The position numbers and the translations under genes were made by a program. Under the pieces are notes generated by a model. The model saw only the letters and a list, made by a program, of their open reading frames with translations. It did no database searches and was not told the DNA's origin. Positions 53,805 through 64,000 of a DNA stretch of 64,000 nucleotides are shown here, piece after piece. Source of the stretch: Peltaster fructicola (taxonomy: Eukaryota > Ascomycota > Dothideomycetes); the NCBI GenBank assembly GCA_001592805.2, contig CP051139.1:3100001-3164000 (forward strand), read 5' to 3'. Numbering within the stretch: position 1 is the stretch's first letter; the number at the start of each line of letters is the position of its first letter.

Positions 53805-55310
53805 ATGCCGCTATGGACATCTAAGGCTGCTCAGTACTGGATACTGGCTATCGCTTCATCAGTGACATTCATCACCTTTCTAGCTCTCAATTTTGTGAGC
53901 TATACTTCGCTACCAGGCATACCAGCTCTGCAGATCGATGCAGTGCGTTCCTCACACAAGTTCGAAGCGTTCGAGCTTGAGGGCATCAGCATTGCACTGC
54001 CCTTCCCGGAATGTCCTGCTTCACTGGAAAACGAACAGCGCTTGAGCTGGCTGATAGACACGCTGGACACGCGCATACGCGTTCTGAGCGACGAAAAGGA
54101 ACGACCAGCGTGTCATCTAACACTTGGTCGCTTCGATCCAGTACTCAGATTGACTTCCAGATCAAGACTGTCACATCCTATCTCGTTTGCTATCAACCTC
54201 CGCGATAGTCAGCATGTCTTACCATCGCAGATGAGAGCACTCCTGACAGCCATCCATTATCTCTTACCAAACCATGCTGTTTACCTGAGTATCTACGAAA
54301 ATGACTCCAAGGATACAACAAAACGCATGCTCGCAGAACTGGCAGCTGCTCTCGAGAAGATAGGCATCGATGGACTTTGGATCACATCGTCAGGCATGCA
54401 CTCCGGCATCAATATGGCGACCCGAATCAACAGGCTGGCCGAGATTCGAAATGCAGCATTGAGACCACTTCTACCACATGCCGGTGCTGGCACTGTCATC
54501 TTTCTCAACGATGTCATTCTCTGTGCTTCCGACATCTTCGAGCTCATCTTGCAGTCACAGACACAATCTGCCGACGTGGTGCTTGGCGTTGACTGGGCAG
54601 AATCCCACATTCCTTCCCAACCCTACGTCTACGATGCTTGGGTCCTTCGCGGCATCAACGGCCAGATGGTGTACAAGCAGCACAAAGACACTCCTTGGCC
54701 CATGGTGCCTCCGACCGGCCGTGACTGGCTCACACACGCTTTCAGTACACAATCCGAAGAGAACCACTCCCGCTGGCTCAACAATCTCCCTTTTCCCGTC
54801 TATGCTGGCTGGGGAGGCATTGTCGCACTCAGAGCTGATCTCTTTGTCGAGCACGGTCTTCGCTTCAGGAGCAGCAAACATACTGGCTGGACTGGCGGTA
54901 GCGTGTCTGGCTCGATGGGCAAATGGGGCAAGCTTGTCACTGACTGGGACTATATGAACGGCGACTGTCCGGGCGACTCTGAGTGCGGTCTTGTAATGCG
55001 TGACATCTGGAACATCCGCGCAGGACGGGCTCGTGTAGTGCTGGCGAGCCAGGTCAACACAGCATATTCCATCCGCGAGTGGAAGGCTGCGAGACTGATC
55101 TTGCCATTCATACCGCGAGAGGATAGATTCACTGCCGAAGAATTGATCAACTGGACTAAGGTGACCATTCCTGAGGGAGTCATCTGCATGCCGACTCGTA
55201 CAGAAGACGGCACAGCCCACGACGCACACGATACGAAGTTATTCAGGTACTTGACGTTGAAGCCGCTGTATGAGCCCACCATCAAGCCCAATGTTGCTTA
55301 TGGAAGGTAG
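53805..55310 (+). CDS. GT69 alpha-1,3-mannosyltransferase-like (CMT1/CAP59 family)
   Basis: One exon of 501 residues. Type II topology: short basic start, membrane segment at about 10-33 (WILAIASSVTFITFLALNFV), then a lumenal Golgi-type domain. GT69 hallmarks are RINRLAEIRNAALRPL, the metal-site-like VIFLNDVILCASDIFELI, and SADVVLGVDWAE, followed by the acceptor-side block VYDAWVLRGING and a C-terminal CPGDSECGLVMRDIW. In Cryptococcus, CMT1 and CAP59 act in capsule or glycolipid synthesis. In other fungi the acceptor is unknown. It converges on NOP14 with 76 bp between stops. Confidence 0.88.
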   Translation: MPLWTSKAAQYWILAIASSVTFITFLALNFVSYTSLPGIPALQIDAVRSSHKFEAFELEGISIALPFPECPASLENEQRLSWLIDTLDTRIRVLSDEKERPACHLTLGRFDPVLRLTSRSRLSHPISFAINLRDSQHVLPSQMRALLTAIHYLLPNHAVYLSIYENDSKDTTKRMLAELAAALEKIGIDGLWITSSGMHSGINMATRINRLAEIRNAALRPLLPHAGAGTVIFLNDVILCASDIFELILQSQTQSADVVLGVDWAESHIPSQPYVYDAWVLRGINGQMVYKQHKDTPWPMVPPTGRDWLTHAFSTQSEENHSRWLNNLPFPVYAGWGGIVALRADLFVEHGLRFRSSKHTGWTGGSVSGSMGKWGKLVTDWDYMNGDCPGDSECGLVMRDIWNIRAGRARVVLASQVNTAYSIREWKAARLILPFIPREDRFTAEELINWTKVTIPEGVICMPTRTEDGTAHDAHDTKLFRYLTLKPLYEPTIKPNVAYGR

Positions 55311-55386
55311 TCAGTCTTTGCACGGCATTGATTAGAGGAATTCAACAATGGCTAGGGTGTTCATTCGCTGGCATGATAGATACGAA

Positions 55387-57918
55387 TCATTTACGAGCTC
55401 GTTTACGTGCCTTCTTCTCACGCTCGTACTCCTTGGCCTCATGTCCCTCTTCTCCTTGGATCTCTGCAATGAGGCGCTTGTACTTCTTGTCGTAGGCGGC
55501 ATCACGCTCTTTCTTCTCACGCAGCTGCTCTCGAGCCAAGAAGTTTGCATCCTTGCGCAACTCTCGCAGTGCACCCTTCTTCTCGCGCTTGAACTCCTTC
55601 TGCAGCTTCTCGGCCTCGCTTCTCTCCTTGTCCGGATCGTAGTGCTTGTCTGGATTGAAGCCTTCCTCGAACTTGGGCAGGCTGGTGCGTATTGGTAGCT
55701 TGCGATGATGATGCAGCTCCAATGGACGCAGTCGTAATCGTGCCGCTGAGAGCAAGATATTCAACGTCTGCAGCTCTTTGCGGGCGCCCAGCCTGGTCAA
55801 GATAGGCACGAAAGGCTCGAAGATCTGCGTAAAGGCCGACTTCTCCCGCCAGAGCTCTGCCATTGCGATGAGGTTGACTAGGTGTGCTGTTTGCTGGGCC
55901 TTGTCCGTGTTCTTCGAAGTTATTGCTCGCAGCGTGAAGCGAACAGCTTCTGGGATGTAGCGCATGCTCAGCTGTTGATACTTCAGAGCAAGTCTGACAA
56001 GGTATGCGCCTGTGATATGTGCTGATGCGTTTGATGGCGAATGCAGACCAAGATTTCGAGCTATCAATGTCATAGCTGGTGTGACAACCTGGTGGAAGTG
56101 ATCGCTGGTTGGGTAAATGGAGGAGATGGCTGTGAGTATGATCAGATCTCCAGCGTCAGGTTGTCCACGTTCATGTAGAGCTGACAGTTGTTGCCTGAAC
56201 GCTGTAGCGATCTCGACTGGGTACGTGCGAGACAGCGAGTGCAGATGACGCATGAGCTGCTCAATGACACGCAATGACAGTTTCTCTCTGCCCATGTGTG
56301 CGATATGCTCGACAAGTGCTGCAGAGAACTCCGCCATTGCCTCCTTGTTGTTGGCGGACAAAGAAGGGTGATACAGCGCACGTATGCGCTGAACGATCGT
56401 AGGCAGCTCGTCAACGGCGACCGGATCAAACACTTCGAGGAGCTCCGCATGTGAGCGTGGACATGGATACGTGTATGCAGCCTGCCGAGTCTCTGTGTGT
56501 GTCCCGAGCTTCGTGGCATTCGAGCCTGTGGCGCCGAGTATATCTGCTACAAATTCGTCGTCCTCGTCGTCGCTCTGTGGGCTTCCGATGCCAGTGCCTG
56601 AGCTGTCGGTGTCACTGCCGCCCTCGATGTCTTCGTCGTCAGAGTCACTTGCAATGAGGTCTTCGTCCAGGGCAAATTCATCTTCGTCAACATGAACAAC
56701 CTTGTCCTGCTGCGTGCTAGACAGTGCAGCATTGAGACCAAACTCTTCAGCTTCGTCCACAACGTCGTCATCCCCATGCATGTCTGCTGCAGCCGACGCA
56801 TTCTTCTGTCCCGCCTCAGCCTCGTCCTCGGAGACGTCCTCACCACGCATACGCTTAAGCCGCTTGTCCTCGAGTTCTTTGAGTCGTTGGGCTTCTGCTG
56901 CAGCCTTCTCTTCCTCGGTCTTTGATCTATCGGAAGGCTTTGCTCGGGTGTCTTGTGCTAGCTGTCGTAATCGAGCATCGTATTCCTTGTCTATCTTCTT
57001 CTTGTCCATACCCTCGATCAGTCTCTGTCGATCAGGATTCATGACTGGACCATCGTTTGCGGGTTCCGGTTGTGGTGCTTTGGGTGGCGGAGGCCTACTG
57101 CCTCCATGTAGTAGAGCTAGAATGTCTGGCAGATCTTTGTCCAGCTCTTCTCGCAAGTCCTCGTCCTCCTCCTTGGTCTTTTGACGCTCATACTTGTACG
57201 CCTTTGACTTTGCAATGACTTCTTCCATGACTTCCTTGCGACTCTTCTTGTGCTCTGGACCAGCTTCCTCGTCTCCGGCAGCATCTTCTTCGTCGTCTTC
57301 CTGATCCGGTCGTCGACGCTTCTTACTGAGGAGCTCCTCACGGTCTGAGACATCAGAAATAGCATCATTGAAGTCATCCGCCTCAAGATCGCCAATACTT
57401 TTGCCACCATGTGTGAGGCCAAAGCCACCAGCTTCATCGTCACTAGCTTCGAGGTCGAACAGAGATGCGCCACTCTTCTTCTTCTGTTGTGCTCTTGCAA
57501 AACGCTGCACGGCCTTCTCTTCCGGGGTCATGTTGACATCGCCCTCACCGATTCTGCGATCCACAAGTCCGCCAGTCTTGTTCCGTCTCTGCATTTCAGG
57601 AAGCAGTGTGGCTCTTCGCATTTCCTCGCCAGCACTCCTGCTGACGCCAGGCCTATGCAAGACCTCCTTGTATCTTCCTGGCCCTCCATTTGCAGCATTT
57701 TTCGTCGTTAATGTGGCGAACTTGGCAGGTCTGCTCGCCTGCCGCAGCTCGAAAGGATTGAACGAGTCTCGAATCTGTTGTAGAGCTGCAGAACGTTCAA
57801 TCTTTTCGCTTGTAGGTCGACTTCGTTGCGCATTTTTCTGCTTCTTCGACTTTTGTTGTCCTGTAATACCTTGCTCTCGCAGCGACGCCTTCAGACGCTT
57901 GAGCTGCGAGGCTGGCAT
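55387..57918 (-). CDS. NOP14: NOP14, small-subunit processome protein
   Basis: One exon of 843 residues. Nop14 is needed for 18S rRNA maturation and 40S assembly in the nucleolus. The start MPASQLKRLKASLREQGI and the block DSFNPFELRQASRPAKFATL fit the family. Long acidic runs (DDEEDAAGDEEAGPEHKKSR, DEDIEGGSDTDSSGTG) and charged helices come next, then the conserved helical repeat region (TYPCPRSHAELLEVFD, LPTIVQRIRALYHPSL). It ends with a Lys/Arg-rich tail (EREKKARKRARK). No lesion. Confidence 0.92.
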   Translation of the reverse strand: MPASQLKRLKASLREQGITGQQKSKKQKNAQRSRPTSEKIERSAALQQIRDSFNPFELRQASRPAKFATLTTKNAANGGPGRYKEVLHRPGVSRSAGEEMRRATLLPEMQRRNKTGGLVDRRIGEGDVNMTPEEKAVQRFARAQQKKKSGASLFDLEASDDEAGGFGLTHGGKSIGDLEADDFNDAISDVSDREELLSKKRRRPDQEDDEEDAAGDEEAGPEHKKSRKEVMEEVIAKSKAYKYERQKTKEEDEDLREELDKDLPDILALLHGGSRPPPPKAPQPEPANDGPVMNPDRQRLIEGMDKKKIDKEYDARLRQLAQDTRAKPSDRSKTEEEKAAAEAQRLKELEDKRLKRMRGEDVSEDEAEAGQKNASAAADMHGDDDVVDEAEEFGLNAALSSTQQDKVVHVDEDEFALDEDLIASDSDDEDIEGGSDTDSSGTGIGSPQSDDEDDEFVADILGATGSNATKLGTHTETRQAAYTYPCPRSHAELLEVFDPVAVDELPTIVQRIRALYHPSLSANNKEAMAEFSAALVEHIAHMGREKLSLRVIEQLMRHLHSLSRTYPVEIATAFRQQLSALHERGQPDAGDLIILTAISSIYPTSDHFHQVVTPAMTLIARNLGLHSPSNASAHITGAYLVRLALKYQQLSMRYIPEAVRFTLRAITSKNTDKAQQTAHLVNLIAMAELWREKSAFTQIFEPFVPILTRLGARKELQTLNILLSAARLRLRPLELHHHRKLPIRTSLPKFEEGFNPDKHYDPDKERSEAEKLQKEFKREKKGALRELRKDANFLAREQLREKKERDAAYDKKYKRLIAEIQGEEGHEAKEYEREKKARKRARK

Positions 57919-58076
57919 CGTGTGTTGTTGTTAATGTTGAAGTCATCTCGGCTTCGCGAACTTTTTTTGAGACTTTTGAAGATTTGTGGAGGCCGACGTC
58001 AGATGCATAGGTCGCCCAACACCTCTATTGACTTCCTCAAAAGTACCAACACGATCACCTACTTTACATACAGAGC
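57919..58076. promoter_or_regulatory. Divergent NOP14/PRP16 promoter with a CRE-like site
   Basis: Only 158 bp lie between the outward-facing ATGs. A CRE-like heptamer TGACGTC (read on the minus strand) lies at 57995-58001, near the middle. bZIP factors such as Cpc1, Atf1 or Hac1-type proteins can bind related sequence, but use here is inference. Confidence 0.5.
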
Positions 58077-61034
58077 ATGTCAGGCGCTCATAGTCCTAAA
58101 AGACGGCGCTTGAATGGCTTCGAGGAGCACCCTTCACATGGACCCTCACGATCAAACACCCAAAGATTCACAGACAGCCATCGAGGTACACTGAATGGCG
58201 CACGTAGGCCACAGTCGCCGCATAACCGCTTCGAAGGTCCAGAGCAAGATGTGGACGAAGCGGATACCAATGCGCTCGATCGCGATTGGTATAACACTGC
58301 CGAGGACGGTGCAGCGCTGGGCGACGAGTCTCACAATCCTTTTGGCAGCACCGAGGACGTTACCTGGGTCGATCAGCAACGTGAGCGTGAGCTGCTTGAG
58401 AAGAAGCTTGCAGTCCGCAACAAGGTCAATCCAAAGTTCCTACAGCGGCAGCGTGACAATGATGCCTGGGAAACGAATCGTTTGCTTGCGAGCTCGATCG
58501 CACAAACGCGAGAATCCCATGGCTCCTTCGAGGACGACAACGACGACATCAGAGTACATCTCTTGATTCACGAGCTGAAACCGCCTTTCCTCGATGGCAA
58601 AACAGTCTTCACCAAGCAGCTCGACCCCATTAGCGCTGTTCGAGATCCTCAGAGCGACATGGCTGTCTTTTCACGAAAAGGTTCGAAAGTGGTCAAAGAG
58701 AGGAGGCAGCAGAAAGAGCGCAAGCAACAAGCACAAGAGGCGACGAATGTAGCTGGCACAGCACTTGGAAATGTCATGGGTGTGAAGGAGGAAGACACAG
58801 ACTCTGCTGCTCCTGCTGCGCCTGGAGCTGAACCGAAGCAAAGCAACAAGTTTTCTGAGCATATGAAGAAGCAGAACACAGGCTCGTCAGACTTCTCACG
58901 CACCAAGAGCTTGCGGGAGCAACGAGAGTACCTGCCAGCATTCGCCGTTCGAGAGGATCTCCTGCGAGTCATCAGAGACAATCAGGTCATCATTGTGGTC
59001 GGCCAGACGGGATCTGGAAAGACGACTCAACTGACGCAGTTCTTATATGAGGACGGCTATGCACGGGATGGTCAGATGATCGGTTGTACTCAACCACGAC
59101 GTGTGGCAGCCATGTCAGTCGCAAAACGAGTCAGCGAAGAGATGGAGGTGCCTCTCGGTGGCCTTGTTGGATACGCAATCCGTTTCGAGGACTGCACCAG
59201 TAAAGATACAGCGATCAAATACATGACCGATGGTGTCCTGTTACGAGAAAGCTTGTCCAATGCTGATCTCGACCAATATTCATGTATCATCATGGACGAA
59301 GCCCACGAGAGAGCTCTCAACACAGATGTCCTGATGGGTTTGATCAAAAAGGTGCTTGCCAGACGAAGAGACCTCAAGCTTATTGTTACTTCTGCAACCA
59401 TGAATGCCTCTCGCTTCGCACAATTCTATGGTGGTGCGCCAGAGTTCTTCATCCCAGGTAGAACCTTTCCCGTGGACATCCAGTATTCTCGATCACCTTG
59501 TGAGGACTATGTCGACAGTGCCGTTCGACAGGTCCTCGCGATACACGTCTCTCAGCCGGCTGGAGATATCCTGGTATTTATGACCGGCCAGGAGGATATC
59601 GAGGTCACCTGCGAGCTTATAGCTGAGAGGCTCGCACAACTCAACGATCCACCTAAGCTGAGCATCCTGCCCATATACTCGCAGATGCCAGCGGATTTGC
59701 AGGCCAAAATCTTTGACCGGGCGGCACCAGGAGTGCGAAAGGTCATTGTAGCGACCAACATCGCAGAGACTTCTCTGACAGTCGATGGCATCATGTATGT
59801 TGTCGACTGCGGTTTCAGCAAGCTGAAGGTCTACAACCCTCGCATGGGCATGGATACACTACAGATCACACCTGTATCGCAAGCTAATGCCTCACAACGA
59901 GCTGGCCGAGCCGGGCGTACAGGCCCGGGCAAGGCGTTTCACCTGTATACTGAACGAGCATTTCGTGATGAGTTCTACATCGCCACGATACCTGAGATCC
60001 AGCGGACGAATCTGGCCAACACAGTGCTATTGTTGAAGAGCTTGGGTGTCAAAAATCTGCTGGACTTTGACTTCATGGATCCTCCACCACAAGATACGAT
60101 CACTACCAGTCTATTCGACCTGTGGGCACTAGGTGCACTGGACAATCTTGGTCAACTCACTGATCTCGGCCGAAAGATGACACACTTCCCCATGGACCCA
60201 CCACTGGCAAAGCTGGTGATCATGTCTTCGACAACGTATGGTTGCAGTGAGGAAATGATAACGATTGTCTCAATGTTGTCTGTACCATCTGTATTCTACC
60301 GGCCCAAAGAACGTCTGGAAGAAGCCGACGCTGCACGAGAGAAGTTCTTCGTGCATGACTCCGACCATCTCACCATCCTCACAGTCTACCAGCAGTGGGT
60401 CGCCAATGGCTGCAAAGATGGATGGTGCGTGAAACACTTCCTCCATCCCAAGGCTCTCCGTCGTGCGCAGGAAATCCGAAATCAGATCAAGGATATCTTG
60501 ACGTCCAGCGACATGCAGCTCGTGTCCTGCGGATACGATCTCGATGTCGTCCGAGAATGCATCTGCAGCGCATACTACCACCAAGCTGCCAAGCGTCGTG
60601 GCCTGGGCGAGTACATCAACCTTCGCACCTCTGTTGCAGTACAGCTACACCCAACGTCCGCGCTGTACAACTCCGGCGATCCACCTGACTACGTCGTCTA
60701 CCACGAGCTGATCCTGACCAGCAAGGAATATATGTCGTGCGTCACCGCAGTGGACGCGCATTGGCTCGCCGAGCTTGGTGGTGTCTTCTACTCTGTCAAG
60801 GAGAAGGGTATATCTGGTGGTATGCGTCGTGAGATCGAGTATTCGAAGAAGCAAGAGCTCGAGCGTGGGATCGCCGCAGATCGTGCGAAACAGCAGGCAA
60901 TGGACGAACTTCAAAAAGAGCGTGCTGCAAGAGGCACTGTGGTGAGCAAGCCATCATCCGTGGTTAAGAAGCCGACGTTGAAGAGTAGTGCAGTTGTCAA
61001 GCCTGTGATCGGTGGCAAGCGACGTGGCTTCTGA
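58077..61034 (+). CDS. PRP16: PRP16, DEAH-box splicing ATPase
   Basis: One exon of 985 residues. PRP16 remodels the spliceosome after the first catalytic step. It has a disordered N-terminus (about 1-290), then RecA1 with [10 protein letters not shown] (about 309-318), [24 protein letters not shown] in [14 protein letters not shown] (about 405) and [11 protein letters not shown], RecA2 with [13 protein letters not shown] and [13 protein letters not shown], then [12 protein letters not shown], and the winged-helix, ratchet and OB parts ([40 protein letters not shown]). The wording of [20 protein letters not shown] and the OB region fits PRP16/DHX38 better than PRP2, PRP22 or PRP43. It is head to head with NOP14. 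Confidence 0.94.
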   Translation: MSGAHSPKRRRLNGFEEHPSHGPSRSNTQRFTDSHRGTLNGARRPQSPHNRFEGPEQDVDEADTNALDRDWYNTAEDGAALGDESHNPFGSTEDVTWVDQQRERELLEKKLAVRNKVNPKFLQRQRDNDAWETNRLLASSIAQTRESHGSFEDDNDDIRVHLLIHELKPPFLDGKTVFTKQLDPISAVRDPQSDMAVFSRKGSKVVKERRQQKERKQQAQEATNVAGTALGNVMGVKEEDTDSAAPAAPGAEPKQSNKFSEHMKKQNTGSSDFSRTKSLREQREYLPAFAVREDLLRVIRDNQVIIVVGQTGSGKTTQLTQFLYEDGYARDGQMIGCTQPRRVAAMSVAKRVSEEMEVPLGGLVGYAIRFEDCTSKDTAIKYMTDGVLLRESLSNADLDQYSCIIMDEAHERALNTDVLMGLIKKVLARRRDLKLIVTSATMNASRFAQFYGGAPEFFIPGRTFPVDIQYSRSPCEDYVDSAVRQVLAIHVSQPAGDILVFMTGQEDIEVTCELIAERLAQLNDPPKLSILPIYSQMPADLQAKIFDRAAPGVRKVIVATNIAETSLTVDGIMYVVDCGFSKLKVYNPRMGMDTLQITPVSQANASQRAGRAGRTGPGKAFHLYTERAFRDEFYIATIPEIQRTNLANTVLLLKSLGVKNLLDFDFMDPPPQDTITTSLFDLWALGALDNLGQLTDLGRKMTHFPMDPPLAKLVIMSSTTYGCSEEMITIVSMLSVPSVFYRPKERLEEADAAREKFFVHDSDHLTILTVYQQWVANGCKDGWCVKHFLHPKALRRAQEIRNQIKDILTSSDMQLVSCGYDLDVVRECICSAYYHQAAKRRGLGEYINLRTSVAVQLHPTSALYNSGDPPDYVVYHELILTSKEYMSCVTAVDAHWLAELGGVFYSVKEKGISGGMRREIEYSKKQELERGIAADRAKQQAMDELQKERAARGTVVSKPSSVVKKPTLKSSAVVKPVIGGKRRGF

Positions 61035-61047
61035 AGCTGTATCCCAG

Positions 61048-62101
61048 CTACCCTGTTGCAGACATTGCGTTGATAAATGAGTTCCAAATGCTTCCGAACT
61101 GGCCGTATGGGTTGATGGAGCCACTAGGGTTGCCAGCCAGATCCGTCACAAACAGATAGTTGGCGCTCTTTGCCATCTTGGTGACAAGTGCAGTCAGGTC
61201 AGCTGTGTTTGGCGTTGAATGCACCATGGAGCAGTACTGTGTACGGTTCGCAGACATATAGCTGAGGTCGGAGCCTGTGAAGTTGGCATACGTGTCCTCA
61301 AAGGTGACAACGAGGTCGGGACTGTAGTAAAGTGGACCGTCAGGCACCGTTCCTGGGTTGTAGACGATCTGACAGGTTTTAGCCTCAAGGAGGAGTACAG
61401 GGACGTTTCGCTTACCATTTTGTCTGAAGCGATGCCGTCTGCGTTGTTCACAGCGTCACGAATGGTCGATACGTAAGCCACGATGTCGTCGTTGTACTCG
61501 AATGGCGACTCGTCGAAGAAGATACCATTGAGAGTAAGCTGAGTATTGGCCTTGGACCAATTCGCGTAGACGTTCACATCGTTCACCACATCGTTGATAT
61601 TCCTAACTGTGTAGTTGGTAGGTACGTAGCCAATAGTCTTGACATTCGGGAGGCCATTGAGCATGGTGATCCCAGTGATGTAGTTCGAGTCCGGCAGAGC
61701 ATTCGGTCCTGGGCCACTCAGTGGGTTCACGATGACTGTGTAGTTCAGCGCTGAGGACGAATTGGCCCTGTGGAAAGGTTAGTTCTTGAATAGTGGTAAC
61801 GCATGTTACACAGAACGTACACATTGAATAGTGGTCCCCAAGCTGAAGCCTGTGTGTCTGGATAGACGTAAAGTGGAACGATAACGTTTGCCTTGGTTGA
61901 CATGACTGGCGCGCTCTTCTTTCTTGTCAGGATGACTGCGACAGGAACGACGATGGCGACGATGAGCAGTATTATACCACAGATGCTGACCCTCCAAAGC
62001 CATGGTCGCCTGTGATGGCCTTGGACGGCGTGCGCTCCTGGCACCATCTGCTCGCTGACTTGTGGCTTCTTGCCTAGCATGCTGACAGCAGCAGTAGACA
62101 T
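61048..62101 (-). CDS. Spherulin-4-like (spherulation-specific family 4) protein
   Basis: Three exons, 61821-62101, 61416-61767 and 61048-61368, with introns of 53 and 47 nt give 317 residues. A basic cytosolic start is followed by a membrane segment at about 38-60 (SICGIILLIVAIVVPVAVIL), making it type II. The lumenal or extracellular domain has the family pattern NVIVPLYVYPDTQASAWGPL, NYTVIVNPLSGPGP, IGYVPTNYTVRNINDVVNDV, GIFFDESPFEY and ANYLFVTDLAG. Related proteins from fungi and slime moulds have a TIM-barrel-like fold, and some act in galactosaminogalactan breakdown (GH135, Sph3). Catalytic Asp/Glu in FFDESPF are present. PRP16 ends 13 bp away. Confidence 0.85.
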
Positions 62102-62577
62102 GATGCTGAAACGAAAGTGTAAAACTCAGCGAACAGGATCGACAGTCGTAGTAAGAGTAGGTTGCGATGGTATAGAGACCAAAGGGAAATAAAATCCTAC
62201 CTTCTATTGTTACCTCAGAAGCTAGTGCTCACGACATGCCCTCTGCACGGCCAATTAGCAATATGGGCGTGCATGCTTAAGCTGTAATACTCGTTGCACC
62301 GGCCTGGGCTCTCAGCTCAGGTCAGAAGATGGGACGCGTTAAATGATCCATCCACAAGGCTTGAAAAAGCTAGAAATGTGGTGCTGCAGGGGCGTGCTGC
62401 GGGACGCCAGCGGCTTTCTGTGCTGCTAATTGTGGCCCAGGGCTGCAAGGTAACAATAAAAGGTTCCTTGCGCCCAAACAGCCACATAAAAACGTGCAGC
62501 GTTCCGGCTCGCCGTTCGCGAGATGCAAAGCACGTGTGAATAGAAGGAAACTTTCGTGGCGTCGAAAGCGTGTCTAT
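62102..62577. other. Intergenic, spherulin-4 promoter and PWP1 3' end
   Basis: No gene seen. AT-rich GGAAATAAAATCC lies about 80 bp ahead of the spherulin-4 ATG. Confidence 0.4.
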
Positions 62578-63999
62578 TCAATCCTCCTCCATCGACTCCC
62601 ATCCGTCTTGGCCTGTCTCACCAATGTCACCATCGGCCTGCGTCTGTTCATCCTCTTCATCCTCTTCATCCTCTGCCTCGTCATCCTTGGCGAGTACAAT
62701 CATTCTCTCCTTCCCGTCCGCGGCGACCTCAGGCAGTCGGACACGTGTTGCAAAGGCGTCTCTGACCGCCCTGTTAGTGCTTGTGTCCCACACTTGCACG
62801 GCACCTTTGCTGCCAGCGACTGCGAGACGAAATGCGATGGCCTCGTCGGGCGCGAAATTCGTTGAGAAGACCTTACCAACGCCCAGGTCTCGTGAAACAA
62901 TCATGCTGGGTCCCTGTCCTTCGACGACGCTCCAGATCTTGACTACTCGGTCTTGTCCTCCAGTCGCGAACATGCCGGGTACCACAGGATTGAGTGTGAA
63001 CGAGCTTAAGCTCTTCTCGTGCGCCTGCAGACGCCATGTAGGCTTACTCTGCTCCGGCGAAGTCGGCAACTTGCGTGTGTCGAAGCAATGCAGCACACCC
63101 TGCTCGGTGCTCACGTAGAAAGTATGTTCGACGAGAGGATCCCACTTCACCTGCTCTACATCGCTCTCCACTCCCCAGCGTGGTACCTTTGCTGCGGGTG
63201 CGCGCATATCTGCTGCCACAATGGTACGGTCGTACGAGCCAGAAAGTAGCACAGAAGCCTGTCTTGGGTGCCAAGCTATCGTGCAGACCTTGTCTGTGTG
63301 ATGACTGTACGACTGTGCGCACTTGCATGAATTGAGGTCCCAGAGTTTGACCGTCTGGTCAGCAGACGCACTACCTAGCAGGTTTGCATTGTGTCTGTTC
63401 GCCGCCAGCGACAAGACTGCATCAACGTGGTATGTCTCATTCGCTTTGTGTGCCTTTCTTTTCTTCTTTTTCTTTAGATCGTCCACCGAGGTAGGCAGCT
63501 CTTGCGTGTTCTGTCCCAGGACGACTGTTGGGTACATCGAATCGACAACGTCAAGGTCCCACAGCTCGATGTCTGGCTCCATGGTACCGACGGCTGCGAA
63601 ATTGCCTGCTTGATCTGCCTGGTTTGGTCGTGCGCTGACCCATTCGACACACAGTGGGATGGCAGGTAGCATGACATCGTGGTGAACGTAGAGGTTATCC
63701 TGAGCATCCTCGTACACATATGCCTCGAGGTGTGCGACTTCGTCCTCGATCCGCGCCGCGAGCAGCAGGTTATCTGTTGGTAGAATCTGTAATTCGTCTC
63801 GTTCCTCATCGTCCGAGTCTGCGTTCTCCGGAATTGTGATGTACGGATCTTCAGAGTTGTCATTATGGTATGCTAAGGACTTGATGTTGCCAACAATGCC
63901 TGCTGTGCCGTCTTCGTCTTCGTCTTCCTCATTCTCTTCGTCATCATCATAGTGGTCCATATCGTACTCTTTCAAATCATCGTCCTCTTCAACCGGGTC
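62578..63999 (-). CDS. PWP1: PWP1, WD40 ribosome-biogenesis protein, 5' partial
   Basis: The frame is open to the right edge and yields 473 residues before the stop; the true start lies beyond the window. PWP1 is a nucleolar WD40 protein involved in 25S/60S rRNA processing. Acidic sequence near the edge (HYDDDEENEEDEDEDGTA) is followed by DPYITIPENADSDDEERDEL, the PWP1-typical LQILPTDNLLLAARIEDEVA, then blades such as LLGSASADQTVKLWDL, VLLSGSYDRTIVAADM, MFATGGQDRVVKIWSV and LAVAGSKGAVQVWDTS. A basic run (KKKKKRKAHKA) between early blades suits nucleolar import. The tail is strongly acidic, ending MEED. Confidence 0.9.
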   Translation of the reverse strand, partial: DPVEEDDDLKEYDMDHYDDDEENEEDEDEDGTAGIVGNIKSLAYHNDNSEDPYITIPENADSDDEERDELQILPTDNLLLAARIEDEVAHLEAYVYEDAQDNLYVHHDVMLPAIPLCVEWVSARPNQADQAGNFAAVGTMEPDIELWDLDVVDSMYPTVVLGQNTQELPTSVDDLKKKKKRKAHKANETYHVDAVLSLAANRHNANLLGSASADQTVKLWDLNSCKCAQSYSHHTDKVCTIAWHPRQASVLLSGSYDRTIVAADMRAPAAKVPRWGVESDVEQVKWDPLVEHTFYVSTEQGVLHCFDTRKLPTSPEQSKPTWRLQAHEKSLSSFTLNPVVPGMFATGGQDRVVKIWSVVEGQGPSMIVSRDLGVGKVFSTNFAPDEAIAFRLAVAGSKGAVQVWDTSTNRAVRDAFATRVRLPEVAADGKERMIVLAKDDEAEDEEDEEDEQTQADGDIGETGQDGWESMEED

Positions 64000-64000
64000 A

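Noticed and set aside
1-64000. Secondary-metabolite cluster, transposons, retroelements, CRISPR, rRNA or tRNA genes
   Set aside because: I looked for polyketide or peptide synthase, P450, transposase, reverse transcriptase, terminal repeats and tRNA boxes, and saw none. The genes present are scattered housekeeping and wall genes.

Overview
The window is nuclear DNA from a filamentous ascomycete. Genes are dense, on both strands, and mostly single-exon or with a few 41-53 nt GT-AG introns. Products are typically fungal: CFT1, CreB, a GT69 mannosyltransferase, GH17 glucanase, spherulin-4, an LSD1 with an HMG box, and a beta-flanking (DUF7721) protein. The mixture and intron style fit Dothideomycetes, possibly Mycosphaerellales; that placement is inference. 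I saw no transposons, retroelements, CRISPR arrays, rRNA or convincing tRNA genes.

Layout. 0-6.3 kb: CFT1 3' end, methylmalonate-semialdehyde dehydrogenase, a secreted or anchored PLC-like phosphodiesterase, and an unassigned type II membrane protein (all +). 6.3-10.8 kb: UBA3 (-) head to head with TEL2 (+). 10.9-17.1 kb: a 1,959-residue secreted protein (-) with six apple/PAN-like cysteine modules, Ser/Thr-rich linkers and one CE1-type esterase domain. 17.4-27.2 kb (-): TAF2, an 81-residue secreted cysteine protein ending in a Kex2-like site plus Glu-Ala repeats, SAS4, and the Gly/Tyr-rich DUF7721 protein. 27.5-31.1 kb: a small membrane protein (+), ATG14 (-) and a conserved but uncharacterised coiled-coil protein (+). 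31.4-43.3 kb: thioredoxin reductase (-), LSD1-HMG (+), CreB (+), a four-exon YOS1 (-) head to head with ALG12 (+), and a glyoxalase-fold protein (-). 44.9-55.3 kb: cyclophilin H (+), GH17 glucanase (-), a Nif1/Dsf2 Sel1 protein (+), a LEA-like alanine-rich protein (+) and a GT69 mannosyltransferase (+). 55.4-64 kb: NOP14 (-) head to head with PRP16 (+), spherulin-4 (-), and PWP1 (-), which runs off the right edge.

Most genes are housekeeping (mRNA 3' processing and splicing, ribosome assembly, neddylation, chromatin, ER glycosylation and ER-Golgi traffic). They are interleaved with secreted or wall-associated genes. There is no sign of a biosynthetic or effector cluster. Several convergent gene ends are 13-135 bp apart. 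Three longer gene-poor gaps lie at about 32.6-34.2, 43.6-44.9 and 47.2-48.9 kb.

The most unusual items are the giant apple/PAN-esterase protein with its GC-AG intron and two micro-exons, the small secreted protein with a KR-EAEA tail, a PCNA-binding-like box in SAS4, and a FUS-like repeat in the DUF7721 protein. Multi-exon models (UBA3, the apple/PAN gene, the 81-aa secreted gene, YOS1, the glyoxalase-fold gene, the coiled-coil gene, DUF7721, spherulin-4, the LEA-like gene) were assembled by hand from splice signals, reading phase and remembered family resemblance. No search was run.
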